From: Lacicoccus alkaliphilus DSM 16010 | Lineage (GTDB): Bacteria > Bacillota > Bacilli > Staphylococcales > Salinicoccaceae | Direction: 5' to 3' | Assembly (NCBI RefSeq): GCF_900142805.1 | Contig: NZ_FRCF01000003.1 | Location: forward strand, 1 to 64,000 | DNA: 64,000 nucleotides | Shown: in pieces, positions 43,545-51,936 of the stretch | Layout: each line of letters begins with the position of its first letter | Numbering within the stretch: the stretch's first letter is position 1 | Made by a program: the position numbers and the translations under genes | Notes under the pieces: generated by a model | The model's input: only the letters and a program-made list of their open reading frames with translations | Databases searched by the model: none | What the model was told of the DNA's origin: nothing

Positions 43545-44193
43545 GATCGTTCAGTTTGAATGTCGTATACCTCAAATGATCTGTATAAATGATTTTCAAA
43601 CCGGCAGTCCATGCAATATGCTCAAGCGTTTTCGGCGTATAAAATGAGATATGGGTCGGATCCCGCATGTAATGCCATTTGTGGAAGTGCACCGGGTCAT
43701 TTTTGTGGAACTGGGTCATGACTGCCAGTATGCCATCTGCCCTCAGGTGTGCAGCGAATAGTTTGAAGTAAGGGACCGGATCCGCGAGGTGCTCCACCAC
43801 TTCGGTCACAGTGATGAGATCATACTTTTTATGTTCGTATATTTTTTCGGAAGCATAAAATTCATCGTATATATCCATCCGGTAACGGGCGCGTTCCAGG
43901 AGCTGTGCAAGGACGGGGGAAGGGCCGCTCCCGAAATCCAGTCCATCCTTTCCGGCCGGCACATAGGGAAAGACGGCCGCATTCAAAAATTTATAAAAAT
44001 AATCGACGTAGCGCGGATCTTCTATCGAATTCTCATGTAAGTCATAAGTTTCCTTTTCAGCGGAGCGCGAGAGCCTCTGGTTGATGTTCCTTGAAATATA
44101 CTCACAATCCGGGCAGTAATGGAACGTTTCCTCCCCCGACAAACCATAGGGGAGGATGGCTTCCGAGCGGCAGATCTTGCAGAAATGATTCAT
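43540..44193 (-). CDS. SAM-dependent methyltransferase with N-terminal zinc ribbon
   Basis: Protein of 217 residues. CKICRSEA and HYCPDCEYI near the N-terminus supply four Cys for a zinc ribbon; then GLDFGSGPSPVLAQLLE is the SAM-binding motif, and ITVTEVVEHLADPVPYFKLF is as in the Methyltransf_23 type. Such fusions modify sugars, lipids or RNA; the target is unknown. ATG 44193 follows GGGGG and lies 20 bp after the SprT gene, so both form one unit. The longer frame to 44268 overlaps sprT and is not used. Confidence 0.85.
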   Translation of the reverse strand: MNHFCKICRSEAILPYGLSGEETFHYCPDCEYISRNINQRLSRSAEKETYDLHENSIEDPRYVDYFYKFLNAAVFPYVPAGKDGLDFGSGPSPVLAQLLERARYRMDIYDEFYASEKIYEHKKYDLITVTEVVEHLADPVPYFKLFAAHLRADGILAVMTQFHKNDPVHFHKWHYMRDPTHISFYTPKTLEHIAWTAGLKIIYTDHLRYTTFKLNDQ

Positions 44194-44213
44194 GATAAGG
44201 CCCCCATTTAAAG

Positions 44214-44687
44214 TTATTGATGGTGCACAATGCCGATGTATAAAAATTTCCCGCGGCATCTTTGGCATCTGTACCGTTTCTCATAGCCTTTCATATTTTT
44301 GCTGAAGCGGTATCTGCACTTCCTGCATTCATAGAGAAAAGCCTCACCTCTGTATTTGTAGCTCCGGGTCCTGGAAATGCTGAGTTTCTCCAATGTCCGG
44401 ACGAATGTCACATCGGTGTCCCTGTAGGGCTGCCCTGTCCTGTACAGGGCATAATGCACACACTCATGATGCAGCACATCGAGTACAGCCGTCCTGTCGT
44501 TATTCAGGATGAAACTTTCCGATATGACGATTTCACTGCCGGTGACTGTCCCGCCGTAATATTTGACGGTGAATACACCAAGTTTTGATTTCATGCGTCT
44601 GGATATCCGCACGGGAATATCCAGACTTAAGTTGAAGTTATCACGCAGGAATGCTTTCGCATGGCCCTCTAATTCTTTTTCGTTCAT
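44214..44687 (-). CDS. SprT-like zinc metalloprotease-fold protein
   Basis: Protein of 157 residues. HHECVHYALYRTGQPYRD contains the HExxH-type zinc motif (HECVH). A C-terminal zinc ribbon follows: YECRKCRYRFSKNMKGYEKR and YRCQRCRGKF. This is the SprT-like layout of Firmicutes; the cellular role is not settled, though the related eukaryotic Spartan cuts DNA-protein crosslinks. ATG 44687 has GAGAGTGAT upstream. A 30-bp perfect palindrome lies 32-61 bp before the start. Confidence 0.88.
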   Translation of the reverse strand: MNEKELEGHAKAFLRDNFNLSLDIPVRISRRMKSKLGVFTVKYYGGTVTGSEIVISESFILNNDRTAVLDVLHHECVHYALYRTGQPYRDTDVTFVRTLEKLSISRTRSYKYRGEAFLYECRKCRYRFSKNMKGYEKRYRCQRCRGKFLYIGIVHHQ

Positions 44688-44718
44688 CTTGATCACTCTC
44701 GATCATCATGTACTTTCA

Positions 44719-44748
44719 ATCACATCATTCATATATGAATGATGTGAT
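44719..44748. repeat. 30-bp perfect palindrome between queT and sprT-like genes
   Basis: The half ATCACATCATTCATA (44719-44733) is followed directly by its exact complement. There is no T-run on either side. It could be an operator for the sprT-methyltransferase unit or the end structure of the queT message. Confidence 0.6.
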
Positions 44749-44777
44749 GTATTGTAATCATCACCCGGGAAATATCT

Positions 44778-45239
44778 TTATTTTAAGCCGGGCAGCACTC
44801 TGCCGCCGATCTTCGAAAACAGGAACGTTCCAAGCAAAGTCATGATCAGCGTTGAAATGGTGATGGTGACGAAGCTGAACCAGAACGGCACACCGAGCAC
44901 CATAAGCAGCATCAGTCCGACGAAGATGCCGCACAGCACACTGTACTGAATGGCATTAATCCATACGTTTCTGATGAAATAGCTGATGGTGTATGCGATT
45001 GCTGCGATACCGACCCCTGTGGCGACATCAATCAGACCGAGCGGTGAAAAGAAATTCGCTATGGCCAGACCCAAAATCATGCCGGGTATGAATTGACGGT
45101 TGAAAAATGGTATTACAGCGAGCATTTCGCTCACCCTGAGCTGTATCGCCATCGTACCGATGGGGTTGATCACCGTGAGTGCGACGTAAACGGCTGCAAG
45201 CACCGCATTATAGACCAACATCTTATTTTTGATAGTCAT
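44778..45239 (-). CDS. queT: QueT, S component of an ECF transporter for queuosine precursors
   Basis: Membrane protein of 153 residues. AAVYVALTVINPIGTMAIQL, RVSEMLAVIPFFNRQFIPGM and FFSPLGLIDVATGVGI match QueT, the preQ1/preQ0 substrate-binding subunit of an energy-coupling-factor transporter. The general ECF ATPases and T component are not in the window. ATG 45239 (or 45242) sits just behind AAGGAG. The leader forms a preQ1 riboswitch, which supports the assignment independently of the protein sequence. Confidence 0.93.
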   Translation of the reverse strand: MTIKNKMLVYNAVLAAVYVALTVINPIGTMAIQLRVSEMLAVIPFFNRQFIPGMILGLAIANFFSPLGLIDVATGVGIAAIAYTISYFIRNVWINAIQYSVLCGIFVGLMLLMVLGVPFWFSFVTITISTLIMTLLGTFLFSKIGGRVLPGLK

Positions 45240-45243
45240 CATT

Positions 45244-45281
45244 CTCCTTAGTTTTTTATACAGGGAGTTTGCGAACCTGTG
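45244..45281 (-). promoter_or_regulatory. preQ1-I riboswitch controlling queT translation
   Basis: The minus strand reads CACAGGTTCGCAAACTCCCTG followed by TATAAAAAACTAAGGAG, less the first base. The P1 stem ACAGG/CCTGT, the C-rich loop-1 region and the A-rich tail AAAAAACTA that forms the H-type pseudoknot match the preQ1-I (type 1) consensus, very like the B. subtilis queC leader. The tail runs directly into AAGGAG, so ligand binding would mask the ribosome site: translational OFF control. Confidence 0.92.
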
Positions 45282-45367
45282 GGGTGGAACCAATACAAAC
45301 TGCCATATCATTATAGCAGATGCGCCACTTTCATGACATCATCAAAGTGACAGAAAGATGATAATAC

Positions 45368-46477
45368 TTATTTCTCGTGTTTCATCTCCCTGTCCTTCCA
45401 TTTCACGGTCTTCCTTATCCGGATCTGATACAGCGATAATGCATAGACGAAGAAGAAAAAGTATTGGTACACCGGGAAGAATAAACTCCCGAATCCCGAT
45501 AGATCAATCAATGGCCGGCACAGGCGGTGAAACTGGAAGCTGCTGATCAGATATGCCGAAACCACTGCAGGCAGCAGGAACACTTCATATATCAATGTAT
45601 ACAGCAGGAATATCGGGTATATCAGTCCGGCAGACAGCCATATCATGATGGCGGCCATCACCGGCCCGGCAGTGTTTTCAGAGCCGATCGAAATATGCTT
45701 CTTCCATCCGTCCACCATTGATTGAAAGCCTTCACTGTACATCCTGAAATGTACGGTCCGCTTTCCAAGATAGTGGGACACAGGCATGTCCCCGGCGGTA
45801 TAGGCCCGATACAATCCTTCACCTTCGATGATGTATCCTGCCGCTGCCATGTGGCCTCCTGCTTGCTCATAATCTTTTTTATTGGTCAGTATCACAGGAC
45901 CAAAAAGCGTGCCTGACTGGTATTTATTTTTGAAGACTGAAAAGATATTGATGCCGGCGACCGTCATGAGATTGAAGACCGCAGATAAGGTTTCATGACT
46001 TTTCCCCGTATGATGGAAGGGCTGAACCGACAAGGCACCTCTCCCGCCGTCGCGCGTGTATTGAGCGCACAGCCTCGACACTGAATGATCATCCGTGAAA
46101 TGAGTGTCTGCATCAAGGAAGAGCATGAGGGGGTGGCCCGCATGCCTGCTGCCTGTGAAACATGCGAAGTATTTCCCGGGCAATTCCGTTTCGGGAACGG
46201 AAATGACGTCTGCACCGAAGTGACCGGCAATTTCTGCAGTCTGATCCGTGGAGCCGTCATCAGCGACGATGACATCTGCATCGACACCCTTCTGCGTCCG
46301 GATGCTCTGCAATAAGACCGGCAGGTTGCCCGCTTCGTTCCTTGCAGGAATGATGATGCTTACCGCATGCACTTCATCGCCCCCGGCATCATCTATGAGC
46401 TTTTTATATTTGAATATCAAAGCACCGCATATGAGCGTGATGATGATCCATATTGTAAAGCCGGTGAATATGATCAT
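45368..46477 (-). CDS. crtQ: Family 2 glycosyltransferase, CrtQ-like (diaponeurosporenoate glycosyltransferase type)
   Basis: Membrane glycosyltransferase of 369 residues. An N-terminal helix is followed by CGALIF, then VSIIIPARNEAGNLPVLL and VADDGSTDQT (nucleotide-sugar binding), FLDADTHF, and stretches shared with staphylococcal CrtQ: SVQPFHHT, AVFNLMTVAG, FGPVILTNKKDYEQAGGH and FRMYSEGFQSMVDGWKKH. Three or four C-terminal helices end in VKWKDRE. It would glucosylate a C30 carotenoid acid. It lies 13 bp behind the diaminopropionate ammonia-lyase gene and 6.5 kb from fni-crtN-crtM. A strong GGGGGAGG precedes ATG 46477. Confidence 0.85.
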   Translation of the reverse strand: MIIFTGFTIWIIITLICGALIFKYKKLIDDAGGDEVHAVSIIIPARNEAGNLPVLLQSIRTQKGVDADVIVADDGSTDQTAEIAGHFGADVISVPETELPGKYFACFTGSRHAGHPLMLFLDADTHFTDDHSVSRLCAQYTRDGGRGALSVQPFHHTGKSHETLSAVFNLMTVAGINIFSVFKNKYQSGTLFGPVILTNKKDYEQAGGHMAAAGYIIEGEGLYRAYTAGDMPVSHYLGKRTVHFRMYSEGFQSMVDGWKKHISIGSENTAGPVMAAIMIWLSAGLIYPIFLLYTLIYEVFLLPAVVSAYLISSFQFHRLCRPLIDLSGFGSLFFPVYQYFFFFVYALSLYQIRIRKTVKWKDREMKHEK

Positions 46478-46490
46478 TGGTCCTCCCCCT

Positions 46491-47672
46491 TCACTCTTTC
46501 ATCACCCTTATCCGGTTACCTGGGTCAGTATTGCCTTCGGTATTGAACAGCAGCACTTTTGAGGATTCATCCAGCGCCATCTGTTTTTTCAGTTCCGAAT
46601 GCTTGTCACTTGTCATCACTTCGGCGAGGAAGCCGAGGGGCACTGCACCCGAGGCGCCTGAAATGATGGATGGATCTTCCCCGTATGGTCTGCCATACAT
46701 CCTCATCCCTTTGTCACTGATCGAATCATCGCAGGAAACGAAGTGATCGGCCGTCGATTTCAGTATATTCCATCCGATCGGACTCGGCGCCCCGCAGGAC
46801 AGTCCTGCCATCACCGTCTCCATTTCGCCGTGCACCCTGATCGGTTGACCGGACATACTGTCAGCTGAACGGAAAATCGGATCGGCCGCCTCAGGTTCGA
46901 TTATGATGATTTTCGGGGGATTCCCATCAGTCATCCGGTAAAGTGCAGCCGCCATTGCGCCGGCGAACGATCCAACCCCGGCCTGAAGCACTACATGTGA
47001 GATTTCAGCCGATGAGCTTCGGCCAAGCTGCTCATGGACCTCGGAAATGATGGTGGTGTACCCCTGCATTATGTTGAGGGGTATTTCCATGTAACCTTCC
47101 CACGCAGTGTCCTGCATCAGGATCCAGCCATTACGCTTTGCCTGTTCAGCAGCATACTGCACGGTATCATCGTAATTCATCTCCGTGACCTCAGCATCAG
47201 CGCCGAGATCAGTGACGGCCTGTACCCGCGCCCCGGCAGCGCCTTTCGGCAGGAACACCTTGCCCTGTTGTCCGAAGATCTTCGCGCCCCACGCGACACC
47301 TTTCCCATGGTTGCCCTCCGTTGCGGTCACAAAGGTTTCAAACGGATGGCCCTCCAGGGCGGCGGTCAGGCTGTTGAAAGACATGCCTCCGACATCCTGA
47401 TTCAACCTCCCGGCGAAGTGCCGTGCCATGGCATAGGCAGCGCCGAGACCTTTGAAGGCGTTCAAGCCGAACCTGGTCGATTCATCCTTGATGTATAAGG
47501 CACCGAGCCCGAGTGACTGTGCACGTCCCCGCAATTCATGCAGGTGGGTGCTTTCATATTGGGGCATGGATGTGTGAAAATCATAGGCATTTTGAATATC
47601 CGCCCGGGAAAAGTCCCCTGTAAACCTTTCAGCATCCCCGGCATTCTTGAACTTGTTATCAATCCATTCCAT
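46491..47672 (-). CDS. dpaL: Diaminopropionate ammonia-lyase
   Basis: PLP enzyme of 393 residues, close to the 398 of the E. coli enzyme, converting 2,3-diaminopropionate to pyruvate and ammonia. The PLP lysine lies in RFGLNAFKGLGAAYA; ATEGNHGKGVAWGAKIFGQ and LQAGVGSFAGAMAAALY bind the ring and phosphate, and GLSCGAPSPIGWNIL is specific to this branch. GGGAGG precedes ATG 47672. It is cotranscribed with the CrtQ-like gene by spacing, an unexpected partner. Confidence 0.9.
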   Translation of the reverse strand: MEWIDNKFKNAGDAERFTGDFSRADIQNAYDFHTSMPQYESTHLHELRGRAQSLGLGALYIKDESTRFGLNAFKGLGAAYAMARHFAGRLNQDVGGMSFNSLTAALEGHPFETFVTATEGNHGKGVAWGAKIFGQQGKVFLPKGAAGARVQAVTDLGADAEVTEMNYDDTVQYAAEQAKRNGWILMQDTAWEGYMEIPLNIMQGYTTIISEVHEQLGRSSSAEISHVVLQAGVGSFAGAMAAALYRMTDGNPPKIIIIEPEAADPIFRSADSMSGQPIRVHGEMETVMAGLSCGAPSPIGWNILKSTADHFVSCDDSISDKGMRMYGRPYGEDPSIISGASGAVPLGFLAEVMTSDKHSELKKQMALDESSKVLLFNTEGNTDPGNRIRVMKE

Positions 47673-47780
47673 TGAACTGTCCTCCCGAAATGTTGGTTAC
47701 CTCTATCATAACTCAAATGACGGCGATGTTAAGACATCGGGCGGCCTGACGGGCAAAAAATACAAAAACAGGTTCCCCCG

Positions 47781-48458
47781 TCATTTTGTCTGGATATAAA
47801 ACCCTTCAGTCTCATTCCACTCTGCTATGAAGATGTCCTTGATACTGGCTCCGGCATCTTCTTCGATATTACGCTTCAGCCAGTCCTCGTCGAATCCTGC
47901 AGCCTTGAGTGCCGTGTACTCGATCTCCCCGCCGTCTATGAACAGATATGAAATCGAATTTTCCCTGTAGTCCGTCATCACCTGGCTGCGGTTCGGCGGT
48001 TCTTCATCAGCATATCTGATGATGGAGAGCAGGCCGCTCGTTTCCATGATCGCGTGCTTCACCTCACGCAGTGAGAATACGCCCTTCATCCTGAGCAGCT
48101 CCCTGACCTCATCTACGTCCATATTATTCCTGTCCAGTACTTTCTTGTCGATTTTCCCGTCGTTGATCAGCATTTGAGCACTCCCTTTGGTCAGTCTCCT
48201 GAAACGTTCATTCTTCATGGCGAACCTTTCAATCACATAAATAAGCAGTGCCCAATAGCCCAGCATCATCAGCATATGGTAAAAAGGGGTATCCGTTTCA
48301 TAGAGGGATTCTTCGACAATGCTGCCTAAAATCAAGGCATATACAAAGTCGAGCGGTGTGATCTGGGCCAGTTCCTTCGGTCCAAGCAACCTGAGGATGA
48401 TCATCACACCAATCAGCCCTGCGGTCAATTTTATGAAATAAGACATGATATCTTCCAT
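47781..48458 (-). CDS. DUF421 membrane protein (YetF-like)
   Basis: Protein of 225 residues with three N-terminal membrane helices (LTAGLIGVMIILRLLGPKEL; ITPLDFVYALILGSIVEESL; MLGYWALLIYVIERF) and a cytosolic part with the DUF421 core GSAQMLINDGKIDKKVLDRN and MDVDEVRELLRMKGVFSLRE. YetF-like proteins occur in many Bacillales; the function is not established. ATG 48458 follows GGAGG by 8 nt. Single gene. Confidence 0.9.
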   Translation of the reverse strand: MEDIMSYFIKLTAGLIGVMIILRLLGPKELAQITPLDFVYALILGSIVEESLYETDTPFYHMLMMLGYWALLIYVIERFAMKNERFRRLTKGSAQMLINDGKIDKKVLDRNNMDVDEVRELLRMKGVFSLREVKHAIMETSGLLSIIRYADEEPPNRSQVMTDYRENSISYLFIDGGEIEYTALKAAGFDEDWLKRNIEEDAGASIKDIFIAEWNETEGFYIQTK

Positions 48459-48579
48459 TCTACATACCTCCGGATAAAATTGAGTTTCAAGTTTATAATT
48501 TTTATGATTTCCATTTCATAGAAACTAATACCCGGTTTCCAAGGTTAATAACTTTTCCATAGCGTTAAGCGGAGGATAT

Positions 48580-48613
48580 AAAAAAGCCTGTTTGTAATAA
48601 AATTACAAACAGG
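48580..48613 (-). terminator. Hairpin downstream of the amidohydrolase gene
   Basis: CCTGTTTGTAAT (48587-48598) pairs perfectly with ATTACAAACAGG (48602-48613); on the minus strand CTTTTTTATA follows. It terminates the transporter-amidohydrolase operon. Confidence 0.9.
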
Positions 48614-48627
48614 ATGAGGGAGTTAAT

Positions 48628-49851
48628 TTATATTGTGTTTTTGAATACTTTGCCGTCTTTGGCAACGACTTTGATTGCATCATTGTTTTTCAGTATACCG
48701 ATATCGTCAAGCGGATTCTCTTCAGTCAGGATGAAGTCCGCGACATAATCTTCCTTGATCAGTCCAAGATCTGTGTAGCCCATGCATTCGGCAGCAGTTT
48801 GGGTGGAGGCGACGATTGCATCCATCGGTGTCATGCCGCATTCGACCATGAGTTCGAGTTCACGGAGATTGGTCCCGTGTTTGAAGACGCCCGCATCGGT
48901 GCCCATCGCGATTTTCACACCTGCTTTGTAGGCCCTTGTAAAGCTTTCCCTATGAATTTCAATGACTTCCTTTGATTTATCGATGGAGGTCTGCGCCATG
49001 CCGAGCTCATCGGCGAACTCCAGCACAGAGACCGGCGCAAGGAGTGTCGGGACAAGATAAGTGCCCTCATCCTTCATCCTCCCGCATATTTCGTCATCCA
49101 GATAAATGCCGTGTTCTATCGAGTGGATGCCCGCCTCCACACATTGTCTGATACCTTCCAGGCCCTGGGCATGGGCCATCACTTTCACACCATTCCTGAA
49201 CTGTGCTTCTTCAACAATCACCTTCAATTCTTCGAGGGAAAATTGTGTGAATTTCGGATGATCCGTCGGGCTGGACACCCCGCCTGTCGCGTGGACTTTA
49301 ATGACATCCGCACCGGCCCGCAGCATTTCGCGTGTTTTCTTCCTCACTTCCTCCACCCCGTCACAAACACCGGAGGGCATGCCGGGATGAGGCTGCAGCA
49401 GATCCGCCACCACGCCTGAATAGTTGTATCCGTCGCCATGCCCGCCTGTGATGGTCAGGGCATTGACACTGATCTGCATCCTCGGGCCATCCACCAGACC
49501 GTCCTCAATGGCCTTCTTCAGCCCAAGATCACTGCCGAGCGCATCACGTACCGTCGTCACCCCGGCATTCAGGACGGTGTTCAGATACTTCGCCGCTTCA
49601 TAGAAATTATAGGAAAACGGTGTGGTGAGACGCTGTTCAAGAGGCTTCAGCTCCATCATCATATGGACGTGTGCATCGATCATACCCGGCAGCATGTAGC
49701 GTCCGCCGCCTTCAATCACCTCTGCATCACCGGCATCGGAAGCATCCAATGATTTGAACCTGCCGTCTTCTATCAACACGTCCGTGTTGATGATATTATC
49801 CGAACCTGTACCGTCGATCAGATTGATGTTTTTAATTAAAAGTTGACTCAT
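48628..49851 (-). CDS. Metal-dependent amidohydrolase (imidazolonepropionase/prolidase-like)
   Basis: Protein of 407 residues of the COG1228-type amidohydrolases. MLPGMIDAHVHMMME holds the HxH pair; KVHATGGV supplies the likely carboxylated Lys region; VMAHAQGLEG and HSIEHGIYL the later His; MGTDAGVFKHG the catalytic Asp. Characterised relatives cleave X-Pro and other dipeptides or cyclic amides. GGGAGGAA precedes ATG 49851. It follows the transporter gene by 20 bp, so the transporter probably imports its substrate. Confidence 0.88.
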   Translation of the reverse strand: MSQLLIKNINLIDGTGSDNIINTDVLIEDGRFKSLDASDAGDAEVIEGGGRYMLPGMIDAHVHMMMELKPLEQRLTTPFSYNFYEAAKYLNTVLNAGVTTVRDALGSDLGLKKAIEDGLVDGPRMQISVNALTITGGHGDGYNYSGVVADLLQPHPGMPSGVCDGVEEVRKKTREMLRAGADVIKVHATGGVSSPTDHPKFTQFSLEELKVIVEEAQFRNGVKVMAHAQGLEGIRQCVEAGIHSIEHGIYLDDEICGRMKDEGTYLVPTLLAPVSVLEFADELGMAQTSIDKSKEVIEIHRESFTRAYKAGVKIAMGTDAGVFKHGTNLRELELMVECGMTPMDAIVASTQTAAECMGYTDLGLIKEDYVADFILTEENPLDDIGILKNNDAIKVVAKDGKVFKNTI

Positions 49852-49871
49852 GTCAATTCCTCCCAGTTATA

Positions 49872-51020
49872 TTAAATCATGTTCATGATGATGCTCGCTA
49901 CGAAAATAGAAGCTACGGTGACTGTGACAAAACCTCCGATCAGCATCGGTGTCACCAGCTCCTGGAACAATTTATCCTCATCTGCAGGATTGTTGGTCGC
50001 ACTGCGGGCCACTTCCTCACAGATGATATAGTCCGCCGGGAAACCGAGCAGGGCTGTCAATGCCACAGGCATGCCTTTATAAGGATGCCACCCGACAAGT
50101 TTTGAAGCGATGTAACCGCCGGCAAGTATTCCGAATGTACCGATGGCGAGTATGGCGAGGACGCTCGGAATATTGCTGATGACGTCCTGCGGTGTGACAT
50201 CAGCCATCGTACCGATGATGACGAAAATCAGCGCCACCATCATGAAGCTGAATGAGTTTGCTGATACAAGCACACTTTTCGGAAAGAAGCCCATATTCAG
50301 GGCCAGTATACCGAGGATCAGACAGAATATCGTGAAATGTATGCCGGTGACATCACCCAGGAACACACCGACCGCAGCCAGAAGGAAGACGAAAAACAGC
50401 TTTAAGATGCTGTTCTCCATGAATTTGTATTTTACAGGCGCTTCCTCCAGGGACACTTTGGCCGTGTCTTTGACATTCACCTGTCCGGTCATGAATAAAT
50501 GGCCGTATCGCTTCATGAAGAAGGTGGAGATCGGCATGCCGACGATACCCTGGAACGCATAAACGAGCACAGGGACGACCACCAAAGAACTGAGCCCCAG
50601 TTCGGTCAGTCTTTCATTCGTGATCAGGAGCGCCACGACCCCGCCGGACAGCGGGCCCACGCCACTTGCAGCCGTTGTGAAGTCGAACATCAAAGTGACC
50701 AGTACCAGCACCAAAGTCAACGCGCCGAGGAGTCCCGACAAGGCGATCACGACGGCTTTCCATTGTGATTTAAGTATATCGAAACGCATGAGTGTCCCCA
50801 TATGTACGATCAGTGGACCGATTAATATCGCACCGAGGGCAGGGAGTGTGGATAATTCCAGAATGTTTTCAGGGAACACCCCGACCCATGTAAAGATGAG
50901 GAAACCGAGCATCGCAGTCATCAAAGTCGGAATGCGTGCCCGGGTCAGGACAGAAATATATTCACCGAGAGCAAGCAGGGCAAATATGGCGACCGTTGCT
51001 ATAATGGGTTCTTGCCACAT
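49872..51020 (-). CDS. Polytopic membrane protein, putative transporter of unassigned family
   Basis: Protein of 382 residues with about ten hydrophobic segments. GPLIVHMGTLMRFDILKSQW and GPLSGGVVALLITNERLTEL are conspicuous polar interruptions, and LVGWHPYKGMPVALTALLGF lies near the end. The two halves may be an inverted repeat as in glutamate:sodium or CPA-like carriers, but I cannot assign a family. AAGGAG precedes ATG 51020. Operon with the amidohydrolase suggests uptake of a dipeptide or amide. Confidence 0.75.
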   Translation of the reverse strand: MWQEPIIATVAIFALLALGEYISVLTRARIPTLMTAMLGFLIFTWVGVFPENILELSTLPALGAILIGPLIVHMGTLMRFDILKSQWKAVVIALSGLLGALTLVLVLVTLMFDFTTAASGVGPLSGGVVALLITNERLTELGLSSLVVVPVLVYAFQGIVGMPISTFFMKRYGHLFMTGQVNVKDTAKVSLEEAPVKYKFMENSILKLFFVFLLAAVGVFLGDVTGIHFTIFCLILGILALNMGFFPKSVLVSANSFSFMMVALIFVIIGTMADVTPQDVISNIPSVLAILAIGTFGILAGGYIASKLVGWHPYKGMPVALTALLGFPADYIICEEVARSATNNPADEDKLFQELVTPMLIGGFVTVTVASIFVASIIMNMI

Positions 51021-51160
51021 ATATAAAACTCCTTGTTTTTCAATTTAATGAATGCATTATACAAGGAACGATAAAAGAATAATAGTTATATTCAGAAAAA
51101 AATAAGTTTTCCGTCAAAAAAAGCGTTTTCTTTTTATACTGGAGCACCGTATGTAAATGA

Positions 51161-51204
51161 AACCTGGTAAATGATTCCCTCAATTGTAAGTCATTTACCA
51201 GGTT
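51161..51204 (-). terminator. Terminator after the pcm-like gene
   Basis: AACCTGGTAAATGA (51161-51174) pairs perfectly with TCATTTACCAGGTT (51191-51204); the minus strand continues TTCATTTA. Confidence 0.75.
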
Positions 51205-51227
51205 ATCAATCAATCCCAGATCACCAA

Positions 51228-51809
51228 TCAATCAGTATCTTTTTTGAATTTCACGAACATCACATGTTCGAATGTCGAGTCCCTCATGTTGCCTTCTTTG
51301 TCCTTCTCGACCAATTTCAGTTCCTGGCCGGGAAGGCCCCCGACGGGGATCACCATTTTACCGCCGGGTGCAAGCTGATTGATAAGATTTTCCGGTATTT
51401 CTTCGGCTGCAGCGGTGACCATGATCTTGTCATATGGCGCATGCTTCTTCCAACCTTCGTGTCCGTCACCATAATGAAAGTATATGTTTTTGTAGCCCAG
51501 GTCCATCAACCTCTGTTTGGATGATTCGTGAAGCGCCCTGATACGTTCAACTGTATAAACCGAACGTGAAAACCTTGAAAGCAGTGCTGTCTGGAAGCCG
51601 GATCCCGTCCCTATTTCAAGGACTTTATCATCAGAGTCCAGTTCAAGTTTCAATGTCATGGAAAGCACCAGGGAAGGTTGTGAAATCGTCTGGCCGTGAC
51701 CGATGGGGAGCGGCCGGTCGAGTGCCGCGAGCGTCTTCTGCTCATCGATGAAGCGGCTGCGGTCTAGCTTCATGAAATATCCCCTGATTTCCTCGTCACT
51801 GTATTTCAT
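51228..51809 (-). CDS. pcm: Protein-L-isoaspartate O-methyltransferase family
   Basis: Soluble methyltransferase of 193 residues. DRSRFIDE, DRPLPIGHGQTISQPSLV and VLEIGTGSGFQTALLSR are the PCMT motifs, with the P-I-G-x-G-Q-T-I-S-Q-P loop intact; APYDKIMVTAAAEEIP and LAPGGKMVIPVG follow. The enzyme repairs isoaspartyl residues in aged proteins. Length and motifs fit the family, which is patchy in Firmicutes. ATG 51809 lies 8 nt after AGG in GCAGGTGAT; GTG 51818 and ATG 51815 are alternatives. Single gene with terminator. Confidence 0.87.
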   Translation of the reverse strand: MKYSDEEIRGYFMKLDRSRFIDEQKTLAALDRPLPIGHGQTISQPSLVLSMTLKLELDSDDKVLEIGTGSGFQTALLSRFSRSVYTVERIRALHESSKQRLMDLGYKNIYFHYGDGHEGWKKHAPYDKIMVTAAAEEIPENLINQLAPGGKMVIPVGGLPGQELKLVEKDKEGNMRDSTFEHVMFVKFKKDTD

Positions 51810-51936
51810 ATCCATCACCTGCCTTATAGGAGATTTGATGCGTCATAAAACCTATACCCTCATCAGCCGGGTTTGATTTCTTGGTTTAATGTTAATATAT
51901 AAAGAATGGATAAAATTATTATATGGGGTGAAACTG

